Shown here in pieces: positions 13,301-24,257 of a stretch of 64,000 nucleotides of DNA. The position numbers were made by a program, and so were the translations under genes. The notes under the pieces are model-generated. The model did not search any database, was not told where the DNA came from, and saw only the letters and a list, made by a program, of their open reading frames with translations. This DNA is from Lingula anatina (taxonomy: Eukaryota; Brachiopoda; Lingulata; Lingulida; Lingulidae): contig NW_019775503.1 in the NCBI RefSeq assembly GCF_001039355.2, positions 62,001 through 126,000 on the forward strand, written 5' to 3'. How positions within the stretch are numbered: the stretch's first letter is position 1; each line of letters starts with the position of its first letter.

Positions 13301-15255
13301 CTCACAATATCTTTTATGTTGATGGTTTACCACACCAAAAATTATTAAAATCTGCTGACCCCCACCTTGCCGCCTTCTGACTGATCTGTCTGGCTTTCTC
13401 ATGGACGCGCTCTTAAGAATTCAAAAAGATATTTTTTTACCTAGAAATAAAGTTATTTCTAAATCGTCCTGATGAATTGTGAACGAGACTTGAAACCTAA
13501 ATCAGACCTTCTGATTTTGAATCAAATTAAGACATTTTTTTTGCTTTGATTTCCACTTATTTGACACATCAAATATTGTAAACCATATGATGAAAATTCT
13601 TGACCTTCTTTTAAATTATTTGTTATTATCTTACTATTATATGTTCTTTTTAGTATTGTGATTTTTCTCAAGTTTGATGATGTAATATGCTAGAATTGAG
13701 AATAGCGTGCTTGTGCTTCATGTGCTTATGTAGATTGACCGAACAATGTACCATCTATGAGAGATTGCATGATTGGTTCCTTGTCAAATAATAGTTGCTT
13801 GCTGCCCCCGCTCTGGAAATTAATTTATATACTTTTTTCCTAATATTGAATTTTACGTGCATAGTTTTTGCTGCTAATTGCATCATAACACAATATGTAA
13901 AATGCTAAGAAATAACAGTTACTTAAACAACTCAACATTTCTGTACTGTTTACTAGTCTAAGAGTGTTATGCTTTTCATGATTTTTAACAAAAAAGAACA
14001 CAGGATATAACTGAAACACTAAGTCCTGTTTCCTCCCAGAGTTAGAAAAGGGTTTTTAACAAAGATATTTATTTAATATAAAGATATATCATCATCATTA
14101 ACTGTTACATTGTGTAATAACAGGCCAACTGGGAAGATAAAGAAGATGCTTTCTTCAACATCAGCTGGATGATGAAAATCCTAGAAAAAATGAGGACCAC
14201 AGTGAGTCTTTTTATTCATTTATAATAATAATTATTATATTTAAGTAGGTTGAGACATAACCTGCAGTCCATGTTTAAGTGAAACCCCTTTTTCAAAATT
14301 TCATTACCTTTAAACAATTTAAGTAATTTATCAAATTATATTATATTATATTAAATATGTGGTTTAATAATCTATTTTCTATATTTATTTATCCTAACTA
14401 TTTTTGAAGGACCCTTTTAACTGAAGTCAAAATTTCACATTGTTCATTTTGCTACTTCAGTATAATACAGTACTGTAATGGAAGGGGGGGGGGGATAAGA
14501 AAGAGGTATTATTTTGTTCTTTTCAAGACTACCAGTGTGACAATTCTTTTTGTTCAATATGGAGCTTTTTTCATCAATTTTAGGAAAAGTTTATTGAGAG
14601 GGTGACCACCTCCGCACTTCATTATATTGCACCTTCAAAGCGAGTGGAGCTGACACCACAGGAAGCGGTGCTGGTGTTCCAGCAGTTCTATGTGCTGCAA
14701 ACATTTATCAAATACAACGAACCCATTGCCACTTACATCAGAAATAACTACACAGAGGAATTCAAGTGAGTCAAATTCTCTAACATCGCATTTCAAACAG
14801 ATTGTGCATTGATTTAAAAAAATTTGTTTTCTTGTATTGAAAAAAGGCTGTGTTACACTCAGATTTCAGCTCTGTCTCATTATAATATTGGCTTATTCCC
14901 CAGAGCCCCTAATTTATTATTTTGATTCACAATCTGAACAACACTTTCAATTTTTCTTTCATTCCTTCATACTGTTAGTACATCCTTTGGTGAAATATTT
15001 TTTTCATTGTCTTGCGTAAAGATATTATAAAATATATAGTAAATGTAGCATGGCTCATAGGAAAAAAAAACAAGCTTAGTCCCTATAGAAATACAACATA
15101 TTTCTTATCCCCATTCTTGACTTTGCAGGTATTTTGTCCAAGCACCAGTTATAGCAGAGAAGCTACCCAAACACTACCCCATCACTGAGTGGGCTGTGAG
15201 CCTCATAGAACAGGTGACATCACATGTCTTAGAAAAGAAGGTCAGATTGCAGTAG
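1369..15255 (+). CDS. 3' part of a large gene of unknown identity, ten coding exons
   Basis: I do not recognise this protein. The coding exons, all with GT-AG borders and consistent phases, are 1369-2051, 3007-3160, 3539-3612, 8484-8622, 9149-9258, 9495-9726, 10306-10380, 14124-14201, 14584-14765 and 15129-15255, ending in TAG. They give 617 visible residues. The 5' end lies outside the window. Residues 1 to about 228 are Ser/Lys-rich with an acidic run (DDDSEDEDKE) and look disordered. From about residue 230 on the sequence is leucine- and aromatic-rich and predicted helical, including LVLLFGQLKRELF, NMALKKFFWK, VFQQFYVLQTFIKYN and a last block ending in VLEKKVRLQ. This regular helical, armadillo/HEAT-like look suggests a scaffold or a trafficking or ubiquitin-pathway protein, but that is inference. 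No catalytic motif is visible. The gene structure is well supported. The name is not. Confidence 0.85.
3613..8483 (+). other. 4.9-kb intron of the first gene
   Basis: No further exon found. It contains a long A-run at about 6504-6530 and a (CA)n microsatellite at about 8377-8419 shortly before the acceptor at 8482-8483. The rest is AT-rich unique-looking sequence. Confidence 0.6.
8377..8419. repeat. (CA)n microsatellite
   Basis: Alternating CA with a few interruptions, about 65 bp upstream of the acceptor of the exon at 8484. Confidence 0.9.
9065..9160 (+). repeat. 48-bp tandem duplication of an intron-exon junction
   Basis: A segment starting GATAATGAGATTCT occurs at 9065 and again at 9113. 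Each copy carries a pyrimidine tract, a CAG acceptor (9098-9100 and 9146-9148) and the first exon bases up to CAGATCTG. Use of the second acceptor joins in frame to the preceding exon and gives the conserved-looking SSDLFNF. Use of the first gives SPDLIMRF and then TAA, a premature stop. Confidence 0.85.
9434..9460. repeat. (ATT)n microsatellite
   Basis: About nine ATT units in the intron just before the exon at 9495. Confidence 0.85.
11519..13418. mobile_element. Inverted-repeat DNA element, centre lost in a gap
   Basis: The left end (about 11519-11580) and the reverse complement of the right end (about 13345-13418) share TTAAG, GTCCATGA, a CAGTCAGA-type block and then GGCAAGGTGGGGGTCA followed by CAGATTT, almost base for base. 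Terminal inverted repeats of about 60 bp flanking a 1.9-kb interior fit a cut-and-paste DNA transposon remnant or a large MITE. No transposase frame is visible, and 729 bases of the interior are N. The exact ends and target-site duplication are not clear. It sits in the 3.7-kb intron 10381-14123. Confidence 0.5.
12274..13002. other. Assembly gap (729 N)
   Basis: Run of N inside the inverted-repeat element. Any open frame spanning it is an artefact. Confidence 0.99.
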
Positions 15256-16705
15256 TTGAGATATTCATACAGTCATTTGTAGAAGCCAGATTGTTGTTGT
15301 TGAGACTTGAAAGTACAGCCATTTGATAGAGAAGTCAAACTGCAGTTGTTGAAGCAGTGCACTCCAAAAAAATACACACCGACAGTGTCATCAGGGAAGA
15401 ACATGGCAGTAATATGGAGTTAGCCAAACCATAGAACACAAACAATCTTTTTGTAGAGCATTTAAACTAACTAATGGACACTGCCTGTATTAGCTGAGCC
15501 TGAGAATAATTGAGAGAGAACAATATATGGGATCAGAATGGAGTAGTGAGACCAGGCACATTCCACTAAAACGGTGAAATAATCGATGTGAAAATGCAAC
15601 CGTTTCAGTTGAGGTAAGGGGAATTATTATTTGAGAGAAGATTTTAAAGAATTTGCTTGTAAATCTGTTCACTGTTAGTAACTATAAGCTATGCATTTAC
15701 GAGTAAATCATGATATAAAATTTAGTACTGCTATGTGTGCACCAAACAATAAATAAGGGGTTGTGAATGAAATATATACAATATTGAATACTTTATACAA
15801 AGCTATGGGTTGGATTTTTCCCAGATATATTGAATTCACTCTTCATTTTTTGCTTCATACACCAGAAGTATGTTTACATTGGTTGTGACATTTTTTTTAT
15901 AAACTCCATATACTTTTTTCAATTTTCTTCTCTTGGTTGTGCTAGTCATGACTGTGATTCTCAACTATAAAGGAATTATAGACTTAACCCTTAAATGTAC
16001 CATGCTTACAACATTAGTTTAAGTTTTACTCTATTTGTTAATAGTTTTATTACATCTGTTTTAGCATCAGACAAATTGTTAATAATATCAAGTACCTGAG
16101 GAAATTCAGTTGTCTGGTAGTGAATCTATTGGAGTTTGATGTTTGATTGTGTTGTAGACAGAATTAGGTTTTTGTTTTGCCGATGTTATTTTCATCTGAC
16201 ATAAATTGCCATGCTGTCATCACATTGCCATAGTTGTGACATGTTACGATCCTTAGAAATATTGAAAATTGAAACTTCATGGAAATATATCTAATAATTA
16301 GTAACTGTGTATGACATGATTTAACCACCAAGATGAAAAGCCCTAGTTACTTTTATACACCATGTGGAAATATTCGTTTTTCAGGGTTATTGAGTATGTA
16401 ATGGAGCATACTATCCCTATGATCTTTAAATCCGTCCTGCATTTGATTTCAATTTCATTTAATTTAGATACTAGACCAAATATCCTATAAGGTCAAGTTA
16501 CATCCACAAACATATCTTTATTTAGTATTAAGTTTATTATGTTGCTTCAGTTTTGTGCTGAAACTCAAAATAACTTTTTGTGTAGCATTAGTTTCATGTA
16601 TTTGTATATAAATCATTTAATCATTGTTAATTGCTTTTACATCAATATGTTGATGACCGATGTAGTATTGAAAGACATTGATTTTATCCTTTTACCTGTA
16701 ATCTT

Positions 16706-16707
<2 letters not shown>

Positions 16708-16768
<61 letters not shown>
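16708..16768. repeat. (TA)n microsatellite
   Basis: About 30 uninterrupted TA units. Confidence 0.95.
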
Positions 16769-16772
<4 letters not shown>

Positions 16773-17739
16773 AACATTTACTTTCTTTATCATCAGTGAT
16801 CATTTCATACCTTGTTAAGAGCTTCTTATAGAATTTTTTATTTACTGTTAAGTTAATGGTTGCATTTTTAAAAGCACCTTTTTTACATTGTAAAATACTT
16901 TTACCAAATACAAATACATGTACCATATGAAAGTATATAATAGAGTACATGGCATTGCCTTGTATTTTTGTTATAATTTTTGTTTTTTCTTGTATTATAA
17001 TTTGTTACAGCAAGTTTAAGTTTATATATAATGCTAAAAGGGCTGGTAAAATGGTCAAACACACTTTTATGGGAGTCAACCGAGATAGTCTAAAGTCCAA
17101 GCACAAAATCAAACGAGATTTTGTGGCATTTGGTAGAGAGTAGGTTTAGATACTACGTTGGGCTAGTGATTGTCAGGTGCTACAATGAACAAAAGGTGAT
17201 AGACTTTACCTACATCATATTAATCTGGATGTTTTTTCAAATTATCTGTCGAATTACAGTCTGTTGCACAACAGTTCAAATTCACCGCGTTTTGGGTGTT
17301 GCTTTTGTACTGCTTTCTAAATGACATTCCCGGTGCATAGTATTTCACCTTTATTACTGAAAAGTGAACCCAACTTAGCACAGATTCCAGAATGCTTTCT
17401 AGTACCATAGAACATCATGCAGTGTTGTAGCCTTCTTTTAGGCTGTCTTGGATGATCCTCATGTTAACACATTTTTTCTCGGTATCATATATTTATATAG
17501 ATATCATATTAAATAAAAATGAATCCATGTGATTCTGTAGTAATTTAATCCAAAGTTTAAATCATCATAGCAAAAAAACTAACATTGTTACCTACTAGTA
17601 TCATTTTTAGTATGGATATGGATGCAGTAGTGTCAACTGTGGATGTAAAAAAATTGAGAAAAATCTTTCACACTAAAATATTATGAGGACATTACCTTAA
17701 GTATAATTTTGTGTATTGAATGTAATACAATTAGTTCTA

Positions 17740-18575
17740 TATATATATATATATATACATTATACGGAAAGTTAACTCAGATCTGTTTGTATGTACTAAT
17801 GAATACAATTGGTAACCATTATATTATGTGCTTTGCAGTCTAGTCCTGTGAAGAAAAAAAAAAGCTACAAATGCAGCTGTGATAATGTACATAGCTTATA
17901 TTGCTGTCTCAATTATTACACCGTGATTGATCTGACCCATCCAATTTATTGATTTTGTTTGGTGTGACACCCTGCTGAACATTAGCTGTGTTTAAAGTGA
18001 CTCTTCAAGGTTAATTGTGTTAGTTGAGATACTGCAGATTGTGATAGTTGAGATGCTGCAGAACATTTGTTGCATTACGTGTGACAGACTGCTGAATTTG
18101 AATTGGAATGTTCACACAAAGTAAAAGAAACGGTAGAACCAAAAGATAAGTTTCATTTATATATATATATATATACATTATACGGAAAGTTAACTCAGAT
18201 CTGTTTGTATGTACTAATGAATACAATTAGTAACCATTATATTATGTGCTTTGCAGTCTAGTCCTGTGAAGAAAAAAAAAGCTACAAATGCAGCTGTGAT
18301 AATGTACATAGCTTATATTGCTGTCTCAATTATTACACCGTGATTGATCTGACCCATCCAATTTATTGATTTTGTTTGGTGTGACACCCTGCTGAACATT
18401 AGCTGTGTTTAAAGTGACTCTTCAAGGTTAATTGTGTTAGTTGAGATACTGCAGATTGTGATAGTTGAGATGCTGCAGAACATTTGTTGCATTACGTGTG
18501 ACAGACTGCTGAATTTGAATTGGAATGTTCACACAAAGTAAAAGAAACGGTAGAACCAAAAGATAAGTTTCATTT
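17740..18575. repeat. 416-bp tandem duplication
   Basis: Two head-to-tail copies (about 17740-18157 and 18158-18575) start in a TA-run followed by CATTATACGGAAAG (17758 and 18174) and end in AAGATAAGTTTCATTT. They differ at only a few positions, for example GGTAACC against AGTAACC and the length of an A-run, so the duplication is recent. The TA-run at the junction probably mediated it. No coding sequence is evident. Confidence 0.9.
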
Positions 18576-18850
18576 TTTTTTATATTTAGACAGCAGAGTT
18601 GTGTAAAGCATGCTAAAAACTGATGTATTTGATACTGACACATTTTACTGAGATTTAATAGTCAAGTCCGTTATATATGAGTATGTCCAATTTCTTTATC
18701 TAAATTCAGCTTCCTGTAATGAAGTTAATGTACTGATGGTTGTGTTATGATTCAGACAAGCTGAGCTAGCTGAACATGAAGTGTATTTTTTGTTTAATAA
18801 ATGTAACCAGATGATATTTAGCCCTCGTTAGTTATCTCATTTGTGAAAGT

Positions 18851-19451
18851 GTCTGAAATGAACAATGATACAGGAATCCTGGTACATGCGAGAAACAGCA
18901 AGAGTGGCTACATGTAGGAGATAATACACTAACTCTGGGTTTAGTTTTCTCAACATGTGCTGCAGTACAAGTCTGATGCATCATTTATCAGAATATATAC
19001 GTATATGACTTGATGTTTTTTTTATGAAGGTAGACCCATGTGGTATTCTGCAGTTGATATATTAAACAGATCCCTTAACAGCAAGGTCAACAGCAATTTT
19101 TGGATGTTAGGAATATCAAACTAACATAATGCTCCAGGTCCATGAGTTCAATTAACACTTTGAAAATGCCAGTTTGAGAAAAATTAAAATTCCACATAAA
19201 ATTGCAAAAATTCAAGAAATAGAAATTAACATTCAAGATAATTTTTCCAGCTGAATATCAATAGTAAGAATCATTTTACTATAAGTTACAAAATAATAAG
19301 TTAAGCACAAAAGAATTTTTTTGGTCAATTTTAATGCAATATAACATAATGCTTAACAGCATAAACATCACCAATATTCTATAATATAACAAAAATATTT
19401 AGAGAAAATTCAGGAAATGTGACCAACAGTTCTGTAAATAAGAAGACAAAA
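18851..19451. other. Intergenic, left edge of the NXPE block
   Basis: AT-rich sequence without a supported gene. Around 19329 it has a decayed copy of a dispersed motif (CAATATTACATAATGCTTAA type, followed by an ATATTCAGGAAATGTGA block) that recurs around 20720, 23930, 24265, 29545, 31110 and 33375. Confidence 0.5.
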
Positions 19452-19857
19452 GGTAAAATGGTTTTCAACAGATCATGTTTTACTTCTCTGTGTCTGTACA
19501 TAAAAAGGTCAGTCAAGTCAATGTGATGAATGTTTTAGGCAATAAATTGACTGCTTTCTGTCAGAATAAAAATGGCTACTCTGACCACAGTTGTTACACA
19601 TGTGGATGGCTTCAAAACAGAACAAATGGCAATGGCAGCACAAGTTGGGACTAAACTAAATGGCCTAAAATACATCCAGATTACTGTTGCCCTTGACTGA
19701 CTGGAACAGAAAGACTCAGTCACAGCCCAAAAATGTGAGCTGTTTCAGAGAGTGCTCCTCCCAAATGTGTCCTCCATGTTTTAATGCAACATTCTTAATA
19801 GGACTTATGAGTCTCTACTGAAAAGATTGAGTGTTTTTTATTTTATTTTATTAATTC

Positions 19858-19861
<4 letters not shown>

Positions 19862-19909
<48 letters not shown>
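19862..19909. repeat. (AT)n microsatellite inside a palindrome
   Basis: An AT-run flanked by TTCTAATT on the left and AATTAGAA on the right, followed by A-rich sequence, so the whole tract can fold back on itself. The paralogous tract is at 30269-30307. Confidence 0.9.
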
Positions 19910-19911
<2 letters not shown>

Positions 19912-20788
19912 GAATAAATAAATAAAAAAAAACACTACACATGTATCAACCCCAACTCTGAGTTTCATGGGCATACCCAAAAGTTATGCCTGATCGTCAG
20001 GTGTTTATTTGAAAATTATTTATAATAAATATATATGTTGACATTATAATGCACCTTCACAAGTGCTTTACATGTTAGTGCTTCTAAAAGCTTTTTCCCC
20101 TCTGACCAGTGAAAATTAAAATTGTTTGAGAAACAAGTAATTTTAAAAAAAGCACTTGCCTTACACCAGTCTCCTATAAGTACACACACAAAGAAGGAAA
20201 AGGTTACCCTCCGTTATTTTACTAACAATTAGACACAATTTGATACAATCCTAGCATGAATTAATTTAAATGAATTAAATATTTAGATATCCCATATCAT
20301 AATTCATAACAAGGCAGCAAAACTGTCAAATGTACAGACAAAAAGCAGAAAATAATGATGCACAAAATAGATTATCATGTCAATTTTGATGCAATATTGC
20401 ATATTGTTTTAATGCTAAAACAACAACAAACTAAACCAAAATTTAATTATGCACAACGGATAACATCGATATTTAGAATCTGTAATTAGGATAAAGCTTC
20501 AGGCCCATGACAGTTCAGTGAAGACTGAAAATGCCAGAATGAGAAAAATGAAAAAAATTCACAAATATTTGCATAAATTCAAGAAAAAATAAACAAATTA
20601 ATAACCAAACAAGCTTGTTTTCCAATTTTTGAGTTTTCGAGTTATATGTCTATCACAAGAATCATTCTTGTAAATTACAATATAATTTAAAACACAGTGC
20701 CCTAAATGAGTTTTCTTCAATTTTGGTTCAATATTACATAATGCTTGTGTCTGTAAGTAAAAGAGCTTTCGTTGTCACTTGAGACAGA

Positions 20789-22210
20789 CTAAGGCGACTG
20801 ACAGATGTTCTTGTATAACAGATGAGCAATGGTCTTGCCCACATCACCAGTGTGAATAGGTTCCCCCGGAATCTTAAGCATTGATCCACAAAGATAATGG
20901 ACTCCGTCACATCTTCCATCAATATGCTGATTTGTAATATGAAAAACATCAAAAATATCCACACCTAGTTTAACCATATCCTTTTTTATCATGTCAGTAG
21001 CTGCAGCTTTTGAAAATCGATTGGATGTTCCTTGCACATGTCCCCCAGCAGGGATGGTGACAAAATAAATTTTGATGTTGTTAGTATTTGGGTTCGATCT
21101 CAAGCTTTTCAGATAGTCCGTGAACTCTTTGGTTTCCTTATATAGCCGTGAAGGTCCATCATTTTGTTTTGATAAAGTCCATAAACCATAGCCTATCACA
21201 ATAACATCAGAATTAGACCATTGCTGTTTAGATGACAGGTACTTTTTCAAATTTTTTTCAGCATCATGTGGATACCCACCCCATATAGCTCCAATGCTGT
21301 CTTCAAAATGATAAAGTCCCTTTTTCAAATGTTGAGATATAAAAGTTTTCTTGCTTCCAAGCAACTCTAAAAGGTAAAAAGCTGCATATCGCATGTGAGA
21401 ATCACCAACAAAAGCTATGCTGGCTTTCTTTCTTTTACATTCAGTCAGTTCCTTGGTTGTCATAAAGTGGAAGAGACAGTCATCCTCCGTAAACCACAGC
21501 CATGTTCCATTCTGTTTTATCCATTTGCCATTCCTGTATTCTATCGCAGTTTTCTGTTCACATATCTCTTTTCTAATTTTTGTCTTTTCTTTAGATTTAC
21601 CTGGAGTAGGACATAACTCAATCGGCTTGAATGTTTTCGCAATTTTTCCAGGGTTATTCTGCAAAAAGCCATGCCTTCTATAGGCCTCAAAATCAACATA
21701 CTCCAAAGTTACTTTTACTTGAACACACTTGATGCCTGGCCGCCTACAACACACTTCATAAGTTCCATTGAAATGATCCTGAACTGAACAAAACAAACTC
21801 TCTTCCCCCTCTGCCAAAGTTCTAAAACTGCTTCCCCCTGATGTTGGAGATAGAATACCATGGTCCTTAGTTTTGGTTCTTTCAGTTATGATTGCTCTTA
21901 AGTGGGTAGTACCCACCTCAGTGTGCATTTCGTGAACATATCGCTTTACTTTATTTTGATATATACGGTGTGCATCAGAGTTCTTCAATCCAACAAACAT
22001 AGAGGTTGTGTCGTTCTTGCCAAATTTTAACCAGCAATGATAGAGTTTTTCTGCCTCATGGTACTCTTTCCCAGGGTTAACGCATGGCGAGCTCTTCCGA
22101 ATACGTGTCATCCTGGGTTCAGTATCATTTTTCCAGACTTTAGTCATAAATAACAAGGAAACTATCGAGACAAAACACCCAGTCACAAACAATCTTCTGA
22201 AAAGCGTCAT
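20789..22210 (-). CDS. NXPE-like PC-esterase / acyltransferase-type protein, copy 1
   Basis: Single-exon frame of 473 codons. It has a short basic N-terminus (MTLFRR) and then a hydrophobic signal-anchor at about residues 7-23, so a type II membrane protein with its bulk in the Golgi lumen or outside the cell. A Cys-rich beta-type region at about 120-200 resembles the NXPE immunoglobulin/filamin-like domain. The C-terminal half is an SGNH/PC-esterase domain: FVGDSHMRY with nucleophile Ser271, VIVIGYGLWTL near 336-346, and the D435-x-x-H438 pair in CDGVHY. Several NxS/T sites are present. Relatives include NXPE and CASD1, which act in sialic-acid O-acetylation. The substrate here is unknown. 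It is the first of four tandem paralogues and closest to copy 3. A TATATA sits about 22 bp upstream of the ATG. The start is fixed by the anchor and by agreement with copies 3 and 4. Confidence 0.9.
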   Translation of the reverse strand: MTLFRRLFVTGCFVSIVSLLFMTKVWKNDTEPRMTRIRKSSPCVNPGKEYHEAEKLYHCWLKFGKNDTTSMFVGLKNSDAHRIYQNKVKRYVHEMHTEVGTTHLRAIITERTKTKDHGILSPTSGGSSFRTLAEGEESLFCSVQDHFNGTYEVCCRRPGIKCVQVKVTLEYVDFEAYRRHGFLQNNPGKIAKTFKPIELCPTPGKSKEKTKIRKEICEQKTAIEYRNGKWIKQNGTWLWFTEDDCLFHFMTTKELTECKRKKASIAFVGDSHMRYAAFYLLELLGSKKTFISQHLKKGLYHFEDSIGAIWGGYPHDAEKNLKKYLSSKQQWSNSDVIVIGYGLWTLSKQNDGPSRLYKETKEFTDYLKSLRSNPNTNNIKIYFVTIPAGGHVQGTSNRFSKAAATDMIKKDMVKLGVDIFDVFHITNQHIDGRCDGVHYLCGSMLKIPGEPIHTGDVGKTIAHLLYKNICQSP

Positions 22211-22326
22211 AGTAGTTGTTGTCAGTCAAGTATATACCAAAAAATAATTAAAAGGTACTTCTTCTTAAAAAGCAAACATATATCAGCAGTTTTCGTACTA
22301 AAAAACCTTCACTGTTAGTTGGGGAA

Positions 22327-22414
22327 ATAATATGAGTGAGGGTCCAATTTGGTTTACCCGTTGCGTGGATGTCACTTTTTATCTCCTGACATGAGTGAAA
22401 CGCTCATATTATTT
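22327..22414. repeat. Inverted repeat upstream of NXPE copy 1
   Basis: AATAATATGAG at 22327-22337 is matched exactly by CTCATATTATT at 22404-22414. The same pair is kept upstream of copy 3 (about 32709-32796) and, with one arm mutated, upstream of copy 4 (about 40382-40462). Its position about 120-200 bp above the start codons makes a regulatory role possible but unproven. Confidence 0.7.
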
Positions 22415-22503
22415 AGTGTGAATTCCATTCCTGTGACTTGTGAATGCAACTCTCTTCTTCGTCAGTGGTTGTGATTTCGACCCTTGTTTCCTGTACTCCC
22501 AAT

Positions 22504-24257
22504 GAGATATGAATAAAGTTTAATTTACTGTGATCTGTATATTGATGATTTTATTTCCTGTGAATTGTGATCTCTACCCTCCTCAATGGAACCCTCAAGA
22601 ATGGCTGGTGCTGTGACTGCATTATGAATTACTTATTGCATATATTGCATATCACTTGATAATTCAGTAGGACGGATTCAAACCAAACTCATGCTGGTCA
22701 AAGAAAATTCATTTGAGCTGACAGAGATAGAATTTTTTCTTTGAAAGTTTTCGTGTAAATATCTAATTTAATTTAGCTGTATAGTTCGTCTTTCATATCT
22801 TTTGGGTAATCTTAAGATTATCATGGCTTCATGACAACAGACTTTGTAAAGTTTTCGTGTAAATATCTAATTAGCTGTATAATCCGTCTTCCATATCTTT
22901 TTATGAACTTTCATATGGCCCCTTATGTACTAGTACTGTATTTTAGATCATGCTGGCAATCTAGGTCTAAAAAACTTAATTTGAGATGAGAAAGAAATTT
23001 TCTTTGGAAGTTTTCCCGTAAATATCTAATGAGCTGTATGTTTTGTGTTCCACATCCTCTTAAGATGGAATCATGGCAACAGACTTCTTAATGGGTCTAC
23101 ATTTTAAAAAATATTTTACCTAGAGCTCTTATGCCAAGTTCTTCCTTAAATTAAGCTATGCTCAACTCTGACAAGAATGATTTTATATTGAGCAAACTTA
23201 ATAGGATTTCATAATTTTTTTCAAAATACCATAAACATGCTGACATTTAATTGCTCCTTTACAACTGCTTTAAATACCCACACACTAGTGTCTACAGTCA
23301 GATTTCTATTGCATTGTGAATCTTTTATTAATATTCACCTGTTAATAACTGCTCACTAGCATTTGTTAGATAATAAGCCTGTTAATGTGAGCCAACAGAG
23401 GTATTAAAGGTATAATAACTCTTCGTTTTGGCCAAAAAATGAATTTTCCTGGAGTAAACAACAATTTTCCCAGTACTTACCAATGGTTAATGAATCCATT
23501 TTTACATTCAAAGTTAGTCCCTGGTTTTTTTCTAAAAAGTTTGTTTTTTTGTTAAATCTCTTAAGAGATTATAACAGAGTACAGCCATCAATGGAGGTCA
23601 CGTGATCTGAAGACAAGTTCAGATATCAGAATAATAGCTATAACTGCCGTTTTTGTGGTAAAACAGAATATATTATATTTCTATGAGTTGTTCACAATGT
23701 TTTTTTTTTTGTGAAATATAGATTTCATATGAAGAGTTATTATCCCTTTAACTGTGACCTCAGTTTTATTATTGTCTTTTTTAATGAACAACAGAAAAAG
23801 AAGCCAATTAGACTGCTTTTCCAACTCAGGATGCATTTTAGTCCTATGCTTAGGAAGAGTAAGTGACATGTTTTTTCTTTAATAGTAACTATGGAGGCAC
23901 TGCCCAAAATAGGATTTTCTTCAGTTCTGATGATATATAACGTAATGCTAAACAGCATAACGACCATCAATTTTGAATAAAAAAATAAAATAAAATAAGA
24001 TATTCAGAAAATGTGACTTGCAAAGGTATTCAAGCCTAGTGAAGTTCAAAGTCACACCTTGAAAACGTCAGTATGTAAAAAATTGAATTCTGACAAAACA
24101 TTATATCATTTCCAGAAAAGTCAAACAATAAGACAGGTTTTCCAATTGAAGCTTAATTTTAGTCCTATGTTACCTTTCTGTTAGTTTGAGAAGAGCAAGT
24201 GACATGGTTTTCCTTGAATGGTTACTATGGAGGCAGTGCCCAAAATAGGGTTTTCCT
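22504..24257. repeat. Duplicon B, copy 1 (upstream flank of NXPE copy 1)
   Basis: Begins GAGATATGAATAAAG and matches 28095-29853 closely. No gene is evident. It includes two nearby variants of the CATAATGC...CAGCAT repeat (about 23930 and 24265). A truncated third copy follows NXPE copy 3: at about 33066 the sequence jumps from the equivalent of 22683 to the equivalent of 23957, a deletion of about 1.3 kb. Confidence 0.88.

Larger units (their letters stand above)
15256..18850 (+). other. 3' UTR and downstream region of the first gene
   Basis: No coding exon seen after the TAG at 15253-15255. AATAAA-type signals occur near 15750, 17511 and 18797, so the 3' UTR could be short or several kb long. 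It holds a (TA)n microsatellite and a 416-bp tandem duplication. Confidence 0.5.
19452..22690. repeat. Duplicon A, copy 1 (carries NXPE copy 1)
   Basis: Matches 29854-33066 almost throughout, including gene, both flanks, an internal (AT)n tract and a 42-codon plus-strand mini-frame. The left boundary is GGTAAAATGG. Differences are scattered substitutions and small indels. Confidence 0.9.

Noticed and set aside
16539-16950. Frames reading through the (TA)n tract on both strands
   Set aside because: Simple-sequence translation (YIYIYI) with no other support.
20789-22210. NXPE copies as processed retrogenes
   Set aside because: They lack introns, but no poly-A tail or target-site duplication is visible, and their spread is explained by segmental duplication with flanks.
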